Source: Aporrectodea caliginosa (Eukaryota > Annelida > Clitellata > Crassiclitellata > Lumbricidae). From it: a DNA stretch of 64,000 nucleotides. The DNA is taken from NCBI GenBank assembly GCA_020284085.1, contig JACEVL010000154.1:853501-917500 (forward strand), read 5' to 3'. The stretch's first letter is position 1. Every line of letters starts with the position of its first letter. Positions 22,515 through 33,552 of the stretch are shown in pieces. Position numbers and translations under genes: made by a program. Below the pieces are notes generated by a model. The model had not been told where the DNA came from, ran no database searches, and saw only the letters and a program-made list of their open reading frames with translations.

Positions 22515-23335
22515 ACTGTGTACTAGGGTGTGTCTAAAAATATGAATTTTAAAAATTAATATCGGCCTTGTTGTTTTCGTGTTCCACCTTGAGAAACATT
22601 GTCATTTGCCAAATTTGATGAAAATCGGAATAGATTTAGAACTTGCGCAAGGCCCCGGAAGAATTATCACGTAGGAAACAATGTAATGGTCTAAATTGCA
22701 ATTTCGAAAGATCCAAACAAATTTCGACACTTAAACATTGTATATAAGGCAAAGGTAAAAGAAGAACCGTTAGTTATTTGTTATTTATTTACTCCCTTCA
22801 GTGCTTTTGGGGAACTTGGGTACTCAACCATTTGCAGAACAAATCGTTTCTCTTCCTTATTTCAGATCAAGGCTTCATTGAAGGACTGCAAGAGAACTAC
22901 TTCTTTCTCCGCCAAATCGTTCGTCACTCTTGGGGTGGATATGATGTCGTTTGCTTCACTGTGTGATTGTTCTGACTCCCATTGTCGCGGGTCCCGATCA
23001 AGAAAAGAGTCATGCAATCCAAGGATCTGGACTATTTTGGTGATAGAAGTGGTGAAGAATTCGGGCAGTGCTTTTGTAGGTTATGTATCGGAGGAAGCTT
23101 CTTTGGATGTTCATCAGATCCCTGATTGGTGTGCATGCTATAGAGTCTATAACATGCGCACCAATCAGGGATCTGATGATCATCCATAGAAGCTTCCTAT
23201 AGTATAGTATAATAGACCATGCACTGCTCTTTGTCGACGGTGACTGAATCGTCAGAAAGGCTGATGCGACAAATAACAAAGGTGTTGGAAAATGCTGTTA
23301 CGGTGACCTGTGAGACTTCTTTACCTTGGTAGGCT
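22515..23335 (+). repeat. Left arm of the internal inverted repeat
   Basis: From actgtgtactagggtgtgtc to the gagacttctttacc word near 23310, this arm is the reverse complement of 24078-24824 with scattered differences. It carries one extra piece: about 70 bases around 23140-23210 that repeat the adjoining 23090-23140 in inverted form. That makes a local hairpin absent from the other arm. Confidence 0.8.
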
Positions 23336-24064
23336 AAGATTGCCTTCAATAGTTGCAGCTTGTTCCTTTGGGCTTCATTGAGTTATGTACGGGTAAATCA
23401 GTACTTCTCGTAAGTTGTCACAAAAGTGACACTCGAGGTAAATGATTCCACACCTTTTGAGTGTGGTATATCGGGATACCCTCTCTGTGCATTGGCGTTG
23501 CTGAATGGGAAACTGCTCTATGAAACCCACATCTTGGTCGCATGCATAGATCGAACATTCCATTCAACGCGAGCGGTGAAATGCCCTTGGGTACCTGAAC
23601 TTTATTCCTTTATGTGGAATTGCTTCTAGGAAAATGACTGCTAGTTCTAGTTGCTCTTTGTAGTCGCCTCAGTGGTATTCAGTACTCAGTTGTTGCAACG
23701 CGAAGGTGCGATACTTGGTCTGAATGATATGCGGCCAGAAGTCACGGAAATTACTGAAGAGTACCAATTGTTGAGACCTTGCAGAATCATGCAGCAAAAA
23801 CACCTTTTCCAGAACGATTTCGGAAACATGATGTGGACAAGGCTCAAGATGTCCTTTCCTAATTTCATTTCCATCTTGATGCTTGCGTCGCCCTTGCAAT
23901 CAGTGTTACTAGCCGTTGTGCCTAAACACATGGTCCAAAATTCTGATCTCGGCAAAACATTGCGATGATGGGAGTTGTCCTGGATTGGAATCTGGGGATG
24001 GCCAATAGCGTGCTCGCATCTGACCAGATACCATTATTGGAAGGCGATGAGCACACCCTAGTCC

Positions 24065-24553
24065 TTGAAGGCATTCCATAGGCCTGCTTACCCAGACAAG
24101 GAAGTCTCAGAGGTCGTTATAAGAGCATTTTCCCGACACCTTTGGTATTTGTCATCAGCCTTTCTGATGATTCAGTCACCATCGACAAAAAGCAATTGCA
24201 TGGTCTACAGCATGCGCAACAATCAGGGATCTGATGAACATCCAAAGAAGCTTCCTCCGATACATAATCAACCTACAAAAGCACTGCCCGATTTCTTCAC
24301 CACTTCTACCACCAAAATAGTCCAGATCATTGGATTGGGTGACTCTTTTCTTGATCGGGACTTGCGACAATGGGAGTCAGAACTATCACACAGTGAAGCA
24401 AACGACATCAGAAGAGTGACGAACGATTTGACGGAGAAAGGAGTGTCTCTCACGCAGTCCTTGATCAGAAAAGAGGAAGAGAAACAGTTTGTTCTACACA
24501 TGGTCGAGTACCATGGGAACAAGTTCCTAAAAAGCACTGAAGGGAGTAAATGA
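24065..24553 (+). CDS. Hypothetical ORF in the right inverted arm
   Basis: The 162-codon frame has a charged, probably helical C-terminal half (SHSEANDIRRVTNDL, then QSLIRKEEEKQFVLHMVEYH) and ends just inside the arm. The same segment occurs, with stops, on the minus strand of the left arm, so it is the coding core of whatever was duplicated. I do not recognise the family; it has no visible signal peptide, membrane segment or zinc-binding cysteines. It could be a captured gene fragment or part of a transposase. The start codon is uncertain and expression is unsupported. Confidence 0.35.
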   Translation: MKAFHRPAYPDKEVSEVVIRAFSRHLWYLSSAFLMIQSPSTKSNCMVYSMRNNQGSDEHPKKLPPIHNQPTKALPDFFTTSTTKIVQIIGLGDSFLDRDLRQWESELSHSEANDIRRVTNDLTEKGVSLTQSLIRKEEEKQFVLHMVEYHGNKFLKSTEGSK

Positions 24554-24824
24554 ATGACAAATAACTAACGGTTCTTCTTTTACTTTTGCATTATATTTTA
24601 TGTTTAAGTGTTGAAATTTGTTTGTATCTTTCAAAATTGCAATTTAGGCCATTTCATTGTCTTCTAAGTAATTATTCTTCCAGGGCCTTGCACAAGTTCT
24701 AAATCTATTCCGATTTTCATCTAATTTGGCATATGACAATGCTTCTCAAGGTTGAACACGAAAACAACAAGGCCGATATTAATTTTGAAAATTCGTATTT
24801 TTAGACACACCCTACTGTGTACGG
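24078..24824 (-). repeat. Right arm of the internal inverted repeat
   Basis: Inverted copy of 22515-23335 without the local hairpin, and so probably nearer the ancestral form. It contains the 3' half of the open frame 24065-24553. The spacer between arms (23336-24077) has no recognised content. Confidence 0.8.
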
Positions 24825-25012
24825 TACCTTTGTTAATTATTTTATATTATTTCTGTTAGATTTTCGAGGATTTTATTTTTTTATATATATATATATAATA
24901 TATTTATATATATATGTATATAATATATATATTATGATTAGCAATGAAAAACAATTTGACTTGTGTCATGGGGCCTGTACAGTTCACTTGGCACAGGGCC
25001 CGCAATATACTA

Positions 25013-25025
25013 GGGCCGGCACTGA

Positions 25026-25067
<42 letters not shown>

Positions 25068-25190
25068 TGCGTGTGAGATTTCCATACAGCGCATTAAAAG
25101 TTCGTGAGAAAGACGCGTGAGATTTTCGGTTTTTGCTTTAAAAGCTCGATAGAGAGAGACGTGTAAAATTTCCACGTTAATTATGTGATA
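25013..25190. repeat. (GA)n tract and right part of the split minisatellite
   Basis: A pure ga run lies at about 25027-25060. It is followed by units with cgcattaaaagttcg, gagattttc and gctttaaaagctcg, which match the ctttagaagttcg units at 21.6-21.85 kb. Confidence 0.65.
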
Positions 25191-25191
25191 C

Positions 25192-25506
25192 ATGGGTGGC
25201 CAACTTTATTCGGGAATCATCGATCGCGTTTTCGTCGCAAATCGCGTCATAATCGGTGTCAGCATTGCCTCTATTATCATCTCCATGCTGGTCGTAATGT
25301 GCATAATCATCGCATTTCGACGACGATCCAGCTTGCTTCGAACTGTCAGACGACAAGCACAGACAATCGTTGAATACCAAAACACGTTTCTGAACCCGCC
25401 TCCCTATGACTTCTCTCTACCAGTCGCACCACATTGTGCAGCGAATCCTCCACTATATATGCACAGAATTCGACCGGAGGAGATGATCGTTTATAAACTG
25501 AATTGA
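25192..25506 (+). CDS. Small single-pass membrane protein with two PPxY motifs (unrecognised)
   Basis: The 104-residue frame starts MGGQLYSGIIDRV. It has one clear hydrophobic segment at about 19-42 (VIIGVSIASIIISMLVVMC) followed by a basic stop-transfer cluster (FRRRSSLLR...RR). The remaining tail carries PPPY (residues 69-72) and PPLY (86-89), the WW-domain ligands used to recruit Nedd4-type ubiquitin ligases. With a very short N-terminal side and no separate signal peptide, a cytosolic tail is likely. Host WW-binding membrane adaptors and viral budding or egress proteins both use this layout, so the origin is open. The frame is intact in an otherwise decayed intron. No promoter or splice site was identified. 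Confidence 0.4.
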   Translation: MGGQLYSGIIDRVFVANRVIIGVSIASIIISMLVVMCIIIAFRRRSSLLRTVRRQAQTIVEYQNTFLNPPPYDFSLPVAPHCAANPPLYMHRIRPEEMIVYKLN

Positions 25507-25689
25507 TATTATTTGATACTAATTTGATTGAATGGATATATATACGACTATGAAACATAATGTTGAAGACTGTAGGTTGCTTCCAGACTCTCACGCATCG
25601 TCGAACTCAACAAATCTAGCATGTTTCAGTTACTACAAACTTATTGAATATTACAACTTCTTAAAGTTGTTTTAATATTTGGAACATTA

Positions 25690-25772
25690 TTCATTAATTC
25701 AAAAATTTATATAGCACCACTTCAAGGTAACTACTCAGAAACGCTGTAGACAACTCCAGTCCGCGCAAGCGG
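25690..25772 (-). pseudogene. LINE C or SINE1 3' tail remnant
   Basis: The plus-strand text attcatt...tatatagcaccacttcaaggtaactactcagaaacgctg matches the reverse complement of the shared LINE C/SINE1 tail. Only about 80 bases remain, so LINE and SINE origin cannot be told apart. Confidence 0.55.
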
Positions 25773-26150
25773 GTAAGTTTTGACGATTATACGCTTAAAC
25801 GACTTAGCTTTGTTGACAGAGTATATCAAATAGATGTTTTTGCTGTAATTAGTTTAGGTGTATGGCAATAAGATAACTTATGCGTAACTTATAAATCTGG
25901 TAGAGATTTAGCTACGAGGTTATTAAGAATAGGCATACTTCTGCTGTTCAGTCATGAATTTTGGAGGCGATGCAAAGAATTAAGGTAGGCATGGACAAAT
26001 GCGCCGATTCGTAATAAAACAAGAAACTCATCAGTCAGTGTACAAATTCTGCAAGCATCAATAATTTTTAGGAAGCCAAACTATACACCAAATAACGAAA
26101 ACACTGTTAAATACTTTGGCACACTGATTCATGCGAAAAATAACGTACTT
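25773..26150 (+). pseudogene. Decayed coding segment of unknown origin
   Basis: The frame beginning at 25773 reads for about 125 codons with only two in-frame stops (at about 25863 and 25983). It has a protein-like composition (RLSFVDRVYQIDVFAVISLG, later KPNYTPNNENTVKYFGTL). AT-rich third positions and the even spread of hydrophobic runs suggest former coding. No family recognised. It may belong with the ORF at 25192, from which a LINE tail separates it. Confidence 0.25.
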
Positions 26151-26594
26151 GTGAGTTACTTTACTTTGCGCAAAATGCACGCAAAATTAGCGTTTTTGGT
26201 GCACAAAATTAGGGTTTTTTTCGCCCAATTTTTGCAATTTTTTCGTGCAAATTTCTGGGGGCCTAATTTTTTCAAGCATCTTCGCAAACCAGAATGTGTA
26301 ATTTTGACATAGGACCCTCTATCAAATGTGACTTCACACATTTTCACAAAGTTTAACATCCAAAATTCACTTACTTATGCACAAACGTATGGATAAAAGC
26401 TCTAAATAAAATAAAATAAAATTAAACACCTATTAATCGTCAGCATACCTTTCCTTAACTGTAGTTCTATGGCCAAATGTTGACTTACCTACTTTCATGT
26501 AGCCATCTTATTCATCTGATCACATTTGCTAGTGAAAATGAACATTAAAGATGACTGTTCATCGCCATCGTATAGACCTCCACTTCTCACATTT

Positions 26595-27115
26595 TAACAA
26601 TCTGTAACAATAATCAGCACACCCAAAGTGTCAATTCCGCATGCTTTTACAACATAAAACAGCAAGTCAGCACTTCCAAAGTGTCAATTGCGCATGCTTT
26701 AACAAACTAAAACTGCAAGTCAGCACATCCAAACATCAATTTTGCATGCTTTAACAGCCTAAAATGATAAATTCACATCATGTAAAGCCAAACTTTCAAC
26801 ATTTTAACAACATAAACATTAAATCAGCCCATCCAAATTCTCCAGTTTCGATGTTTTGACATGTTAAACATTAAAGACAGCCCAGCCAAATTCTCCAGTT
26901 TCCATGTTTTAACAAGTTAAACGTTAAGTCAGTCCATCCAAATTCACCAGTCTTCACGTTTTAACAACATAAACATTAAAGTCAGCCCATCCAAAGTCTC
27001 CAGTTTCCACGTTTTTGCCAATCTAAACATTAAAAACTACATGCTCAAAATCACCGCTTTACCACGTTTTAACATTCAAAACAGTAAAGTCTGCATAAGA
27101 ATTCTACGTTTCACA
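26595..27115. repeat. Diverged minisatellite, about 57-60 bp unit, about nine copies
   Basis: The recurring order is c(a)gcccatccaaa, ttctccagttt, cca(c/t)gttttaacaa and ..aaacattaaa. Units grade from a gtgtcaattgcgcatgcttt version on the left to a tctccagtttccacgtttt version on the right. No coding potential. Confidence 0.7.
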
Positions 27116-27797
27116 TCGTTTGACAAGCTGAAACTTTCAAGTCGACACATCAAACTAAATTCTATATGTATATGATATCGCATGACTTAAACATTTCAAC
27201 AGACTATTCCTCCATCAAAGACTTGTGCATTTGATCATTAAACTAAAACATACTAGTTTTGTGTATTCTTCTATACCCAATAAAAACTTGTATATTTAGT
27301 TTTAACTCGCAATGTTCATAAAGTAACTAAGCAAAAGTAAATTGAAGCGGAAAGTTGCGTATCAGTAAATTACATTAACTCAAAGTAAAATCTATGACTT
27401 TGTTCAAAGGAATCAGCTAGGTTGTGAAAATCAGTTCTCTTTGCCTGAGTTATCTCTTTACGTGTTTGAAATAATTGTAAGGGTATAGTACTTTCTGCGC
27501 TTTCACAATGCACGTTAGATGTGTAAGGTTGGTGTACACTGTACATGACTGTACAACAAATGGAAACAGACGACATGCCGAGACATACTGTAGCCAAAGC
27601 GGCCTGCAAGAATTAGCGCTGCTTCTGAGAATACTGTATCAAAATCGATTGACCATGTTTCAATTGTGTCGTTCTAACTTTTTACCAATCTAGCTGAAAT
27701 CGTATGCAGAGTGGAAAGTTTCGTCTTTAGGCTATCTGAAATGAGTTAAATGCGGGTCTGGCAAGATTTAATTCAAGCTAAGCAAACATTCAAGCAA
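27115..27797. other. Unassigned intronic sequence
   Basis: Short frames only; no element or array recognised. Confidence 0.4.
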
Positions 27798-27801
27798 TTA
27801 A

Positions 27802-29216
27802 CCCTTAAACCGCCACATACTATATGGGGTTCATGCACCCTGGACGCCAAATACTTTTTTGTTGCAATATACTTCGAAACGTCACAACTCACTGAGAAAC
27901 CATATATATATACATATTTACATATGTATATATATAGATACATAAATATATACATGTATATATGTATATATGCATATGCATACACACATATATATACATA
28001 TATACATATATATGCTTATACACACACACATATATATATATATGTATATATGCATATGCACACACACACATATATATACATATATATATACTTAGATTCA
28101 AATATGTATATATATATGTATATATATAAATACATATATATACAAACATATTTATATATGCAAATATAGATATATATATATACATATGTAAATATGTGTA
28201 TACTTATATATATATATGTGACGCCAGGGGTCAAAACCCGTCGCTTGTCGCTTCCTAGATACTGAGCTAGAAGCTGAAATAGGCGAGAGGGGTCAACAAT
28301 GTAGAATATTCTTCAATTCGACAGTTGCCTGTGAATTTGCCATAACTTGCAAAGTACTAATCCGATTTTGATCCCGTTTGTTTTATTCGACACATAATAG
28401 AGCCCTTTATTGTGCAGTACAATTGCAGAATAATCAATTAATGGTTACTGAGGACTTTAATGACATGAATATTCCAAAACTTTTTATCTAATTTTTTCAC
28501 TCTATACCAATGAAACAATCAAACACGCATAACTTCAGTTAGAAAAAAGATATTTTCATTCTGTAAACAGTATTTTGAAGCAGATTAATTGAAGAATATG
28601 ACTAAATAAAAAGGTCAGAAACCGACTTGTGACGGGTTTTGACCCCTGGCGTCACATATGCATATATATGTATACTTACACATACATATACAAAAATATA
28701 TACATATATATGTATATATATACATATATATGCACACACATATAATATTATATACATAAGTACATATATATATATTCATATATACATATATGTACATATA
28801 CCTGTACATATACACATTCATCTATATACATATAGATACATACACATATATATATATAAGTATATATGCAAATGCACACACATATATACATATATATAAC
28901 TAACACACAACTGAGCATCAAACTTCTACATTGCTAATTCACGTCCGCTTACAATAAACAACTGCGACAACAACGCGAGAAAAAGGACAGTCTACCCTAA
29001 AAATAGATTTTTGTGACGTCACCCTGTGACGTCAGCTGTATTATCTATGGGTCGTTAGGTGCAGCACATATTATCAGTCATCACAGACAGTCACAGAAGT
29101 AGTTACTATAGGCGGTACCGGCGTTCAACAAATATGTGTGACCGCCTATAGTCGGTTCGGGCGTTCTGCCAAATTTCCATGGGAACCGAACGGGTTCGGT
29201 TCCGGCGGTTTAAGGG
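27802..29216. mobile_element. piggyBac-like element, non-autonomous
   Basis: A perfect 13-bp inverted end (CCCTTAAACCGCC / GGCGGTTTAAGGG) is flanked by TTAA on both sides (27798-27801, 29217-29220), the target choice of piggyBac. The right subterminal part has repeated ctatag.cggt.c(g)ggcgttc words in both orientations. The interior is two tatata/catata microsatellite blocks (27900-28215 and 28657-28895) flanking a smaller inverted-repeat unit. No transposase frame. Confidence 0.85.
28218..28655. mobile_element. Small inverted-repeat unit nested in the piggyBac-like element
   Basis: A 25-bp perfect inverted repeat (28218-28242, starting GTGACGCCAGGGGTCAAAAC; and 28631-28655) bounds 388 bases of unique sequence. 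The boundaries fall inside a tata microsatellite, so any target duplication is unreadable. Unit class unknown. Confidence 0.6.
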
Positions 29217-29248
29217 TTAAGTTCTGGACAAGGGCTCTTTGAAAGGTG

Positions 29249-29640
29249 CAATTTTAGCTCCAGGCAGCCATTTTGGACGCCATTTCCAAGGTCAGAATAG
29301 AGTAGACTTTCAATATGTTTATAGGCATGCCAAATGGTAACAGGTTCGGTTGATGAAACTTTTGTATCTTTTTTAGAGGCTGAGATATAGACAATTTTAG
29401 CTCCAGGCAGCCATCTTGGAAATGGCCCTCTTCTGATGGTCATAATAGAGTAGACTTTCAATATGTTTATAGGCATGCCAAATGGTTGATAAAACTTTTG
29501 TATCTTTTTTATAGTCTGAGATATAGACAATTTTAGCTCCAGGTAGCCATCTTGGACGCCATCTTGGAAATGACCCTTTTCCGATGGTCAGAATAGAGTA
29601 GATTTTTACTATGTTTATAGGCATGCCAAATGTGACCTGC
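29249..29640. repeat. Tandem repeat, about 140 bp unit, three copies
   Basis: Units begin at about 29249, 29393 and 29529 with aattttagctccagg(c/t)agcc. Each continues with atcttgga, gatggtca.aatagagtaga and atgtttataggcatgccaaatg. Similarity between units is high, so this array is younger than the others here. Confidence 0.8.
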
Positions 29641-31470
29641 TCTGGCAAAAGGAGGCTGTTGTCCAAAAAAATAGTTTTTCATATTTTGGGCTAAATATGC
29701 TAAACAATAATTTCTGTTTACAATGTTGAAAAAATTATTATTCTGTCTTCATGGGTTCCAGAGATATGAATTTTACAATGTTTTCCTACTCTGAAGTACA
29801 ATTTCGAGAAAAACGCCTGCAAAGTGTCTTGTCTTATTGTCGGCGGAATTAAAATAATCGTCTATTAGCTCTGCTAGATTTTCATTTTTAAGCCCACACG
29901 CTGACGCATCGTTTAATAAACGTGCAATTCTACATTCCTTCTCAGTTTTACTCATTCCTAAATTGAAATAAATTAACAATCTCAAGAAAGTTAAGATGAA
30001 AATCGTTTTTCTATGCACGCGTTGTTTATTTATATCCGTTTAAACTTGAATGAACTAGCGCGACCTTGAAAATGCAGCCTATAGGAAGGCCAGGTTCAGT
30101 TACGTGACTCCGTTGCTAACAATGGGTGTTTAATACCCTAAGTAAATCACAAAGTTTTAAGTGTTTTAACCTTAAATATATGGAGATCACTGCAGCAAAC
30201 TATCCAAATCGGGCTATTTTTAGCAAGCCGCATTCATAAACTTTCCAATGACGTATTACACTTGGATGTACTAACAGAATGAAGGCCATAAAATACTGTT
30301 GAAACTTGACCTAAAAACGAGTTTAAATTGCCGCATAATATTTACTAATCACGCAAACTTCATAAATTTGTTACAAAATTGGTAAAATATTATTAAATCA
30401 ATATTCTTTTCATATAATATAAGATCTTATTTATTGATTTATGCTAAAAAACGACAATCGACAAATTTATACATGATTGGCGTTTTAGTTAATTTCTTCG
30501 CTTTTATCATTTGCGACTTCCGCCTCCTTTTGCCAGAGCAGCAAAAATCCACTGAAAAACTTTTGTATCAATTTGTTGATGGTGAAACCATAAATTGACC
30601 CGCCTATTTCTTGTAGAAGTGACCAACGAGGTCCTCTCTCTTGGCGGATCGTCGAATGAATTTGAAGTTAACTCAGAAGTCCCTGAATGACCATCACTTC
30701 CAATAACCGACTAATATCGACAACACAATTTTCCACTCAGACCAGACGACCAAGACCAAAAGTATGCTTTTAAGACCAAGACCGCACCTTTAAAGACCAA
30801 GACCAAGACCGGTACATTCGAGACCCAGACTGTATTTTTTTGGTCTAGAGATGGTCTCGAGACCAAGACCAAAAAGCGGTCTTGAGATTACATCGCTGCT
30901 TTTTGGATATTATAACAACAGTGTTTCGATCGTGCCATTTTTGGTATTCTAAAATACACGATTGAATGGATTAAAAGTTTTTTTAGGTTTTAGCATACAA
31001 AAAGTGGTACGGAAAAAATATGTTGTTGCCGTACCACCTTAAAAAGTGGTATGGTAAAAGCCGTACCACAAATATAGGCAGCACCACCACTGGATTTAAG
31101 TGATTTTGTATTAGTGTTTTGTTTTTTAATTCACATGTCATTTGTATAAGTTTATAGTAATGATTAACATCGTGATAGTTTCATAGTTTTAGGCAATAAG
31201 TGATGTTTGGTGTGTACATGTCACGTGTACAGTTTATTCAAAATACTACAGAATATGAAATCTAATGTAGTTTGTTTTTAGGTTACATTACTTAAATAAA
31301 TTAAGGCTTATTATCCAGTGATTCTCACATCCTACGAAGCTTGTTCCCTCACGTGCCAGTATAATCTGCACCCCAGACCACACTATTTCAAGCTCCCTGA
31401 CAAAGATGAAACAAACTATATCCTCAATAATTTGATGTCAATCTGAACTTAATGTTAACTATAGGGGGGG
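29640..31470. other. Intronic stretch, mostly featureless
   Basis: Two small repetitive spots are visible. At 30735-30885, gaccaagacc / ggtctcgagacc words are arranged as an imperfect inverted repeat. At 31005-31070, ccgtaccac / gtggta(c/t)gg words occur in alternating orientation. Both may be ends of decayed DNA elements. No coding frame is supported. Confidence 0.4.
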
Positions 31471-31471
31471 G

Positions 31472-31740
31472 GGGGCCCAATAGCGCATTGGATAACACAT
31501 TGGCATAGAGAGCGAGAGGTACCGAGTTCGAGCCCGTAGGGCGGACATGCTTTGTAGGTTGCTATTAGCGCCGTGTATTGCAGGCTGTCTGTTCTGTTAG
31601 TAGTTAAGATTTATGTCTTCTGTCATTTGTGTTCTTGTGAATTGTTTCAATTGCATAATTGTACACTGTAACCGGTTGCGGTTTGTCAACCGGATTGTTT
31701 CAATAAACGAAAATATTATTATTATTATTATTATTATTCT
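31472..31740 (+). mobile_element. SINE2, tRNA-derived, copy 1
   Basis: The head has box A tagcgcattggataacacat and box B gagttcgagccc, resembling an arginine-type tRNA. The body (ctttgtaggttgctattagc, then ggctgtctgttctgttagta) is shared with 63554-63775. It ends in an (att)n run at 31713-31738. No ORF. Confidence 0.8.
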
Positions 31741-31859
31741 TGACTCTGTCTACTGCTATTGTCACTGACTATGGTCTGCCAGTCAGGTTTATTAAAAATA
31801 TTAAATAGAGTAGATTAAAAAATATAGGAAAAAATTCTATATCATTTGCCATTTTTTAA

Positions 31860-32020
31860 AGGAACAATTGAAAAGTAATTAGTCATTGAATTACAACAGA
31901 ATGTAATTGTAATACGATTACTTCCTCAATCAAGTAATTGATTGAAATTTACAAGCATGTACATTGTACATGTAATTGCAATTGAAATTGAATATCATTT
32001 GCGATGTAATTGATGCAACA
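31860..32020. repeat. AATTAC/GTAATT-rich tract
   Basis: Overlapping gtaattg and caattac words in both orientations over about 160 bases, similar in style to 300-450. It may be an end of a decayed DNA element. Confidence 0.4.
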
Positions 32021-32144
32021 CTGGTCTCTACACAGTGATATCTGAGGGAAGACTTGACCTTATAATACCTGGAAAATGCTCAAAATAGTGGCCACTATTT
32101 CATAAATTATTTCATATAGTTATGTTATAGTTGTGTTGTATTCT

Positions 32145-32345
32145 TCTTCTTCTTTAAGTTCTCTGCCCTTCGGCAGGTTCCAACTTCCAATGACGCCACT
32201 CTTCTCTGTGCTGTGCTTTTTCCTTTAATTCGCTGTATCTGTCGGCCATCCGTCCCAGCATCATCTGCCTCGGTCTTCCCCTCCCTCTTTTCCCTACCAT
32301 TCTCCCTTCTATGATTTCTTTCAGGAGGGAGTCTCCTCTTAATAT
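32145..32345 (-). pseudogene. LINE 3' end fragment
   Basis: The minus strand encodes LLKEIIEGRMVGKRGRGRPR, then MLGRMADRYSELKEKAQHR and EEWRHWKLEPAEGQRT before a stop. This is the C-terminal signature (GRGRPR, YxxLKxxAxxRxxWR) of LINE proteins. The tail is an aag-rich stretch near 32139-32155. Less than 70 codons remain. Confidence 0.65.
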
Positions 32346-32796
32346 TTGTTGTATTAATGAATATATTTTCCAGCTGTGTTAAAATTATTAATGAGTATGT
32401 TTTGCAGCTGATTCCTGAAGAGCAAAGAAGACAATGGAGCTCAGTATGTGCATGTGACACTGTTGTTGATGGAGCAGCAGTAGCAGGAGATATTATTTTA
32501 ATATCAGAGGTAGGATCAAATAATCCTTTTATTGATTCAACGACAATTTCCATAGCAGACGGTGTCACGTAATGCAAATTTAGGCTCTCTGATTTCATGT
32601 AGATTTCAATAGAGCAATCCAAAACGGTAAAAATCCTGCTGAATACTAGTTTGCTCTATTTTTAATATCAATTTTTTACAAGTGGTTATGAATTTGAACA
32701 ATCATATTCAAAAATTATTTTATTTTATTTTAATTATTTTATTTTACTGTATTTTATTTTAATTATATTTAAATTATTCTACCTCATCTTCTTCCA

Positions 32797-33552
32797 ATGA
32801 GGGACTGTTCGGCAGCAGTGTCATCACGTGCTTCGAGTGCTGTCACCTGTCATCATTCCACCCTATTGATGGACCTCGGCGTCCAGCTGGACCAAGAGCT
32901 CACTTTTACTCCACATCTTCATCGTCTTGCTCGGGACTGCTATTACCAGCTGCGCCAGCTTCGTACTGTTACCCGCTCGCTTACGTCTGCTGCCAAACTT
33001 ACTCTAGTGCATTCCTTCATCACAGCTCGTCTTGACTATTGCTCATCGCTCTACTTTGGCCTCCCATCTAGCCACATAGCATGCTTGGACCGAGTCTTGC
33101 GCTCTGCAGCGCGACTCATTGGGCAAATTCCAAAGTATGGACACGTCTCCAGCTACATGCTGGAGGTTCTCCACTGGCTCCCTGTCTGCCAGCGCATCGA
33201 GTACAGGGTAGCTGCCTTGGTTTTGCGCTGTCTCCAGGGCCTCGCCCCAACTTACCTCCGTGAGCTCTGCTGTTTGATTTCGGTTGTCCCAGGGCGTCGC
33301 CTCCTACGCTCCGCAGAAAAAGGAGTTCTTATGGTTCCTTTTGCTCGTACTGCAACAATGCAGAACCGAGCTTTTTCTGTGGCAGGCCCAATGATTTGGA
33401 ATGGCCTTCCTCTAGAGCTGCGTCTACACCCTGGGAGTCTGCCTGAAACTTTCCTTACTAAACTAAAACTGTTCTTTTTGGGCGCGTTGGAGTCGGGAGC
33501 GCCTCTGAGTAGTTTCCTTGAAGGGGCGCTATATAAATTCACGAATGAATGA
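32797..33552 (+). pseudogene. LINE C C-terminal ORF fragment, best-preserved copy
   Basis: The open frame of 251 residues covers the region after the RT catalytic box. It reads MDLGVQLDQELTFTPHL, LDYCSSLYFGLP, LDRVLRSAARLIGQIPKYG, EVLHWLPVCQRIEYRVAALV and AGPMIWNGLPLELRL. It ends in SGAPLSSFLEGALYKFTNE, encoded by the family 3' tail itself. An (atga)n tail follows at 33541-33574. It is 5'-truncated near 32795. The order of motifs is that of CR1/L2-type LINEs. This copy defines the family tail that SINE1 shares. Confidence 0.8.

Larger units (their letters stand above)
21859..25024. mobile_element. hAT-like element (3.2 kb) with a large internal inverted repeat
   Basis: The outer ends are CAGTACCGGCC at the left and GGCCGGCACTG at the right (10 of 11 match). 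The 7-mer agcagag borders both sides (21852-21858, 25025-25031), close to an 8-bp hAT-type duplication. The flanking minisatellite continues on both sides, which confirms the boundaries. Inside lie two inverted arms of about 0.75-0.8 kb. No hAT transposase motif was recognised, although there is ample room; the cargo is an unidentified coding segment present in both arms. Confidence 0.75.

Noticed and set aside
27750..28235. Frames of 70-139 codons in the 27.9-28.2 kb region
   Set aside because: Driven by the tatata/cataca microsatellite inside the piggyBac-like element.
31472..31550. Functional arginine tRNA gene
   Set aside because: Only the promoter boxes match; the anticodon arm and acceptor stem do not pair and the copy continues into SINE2 sequence.
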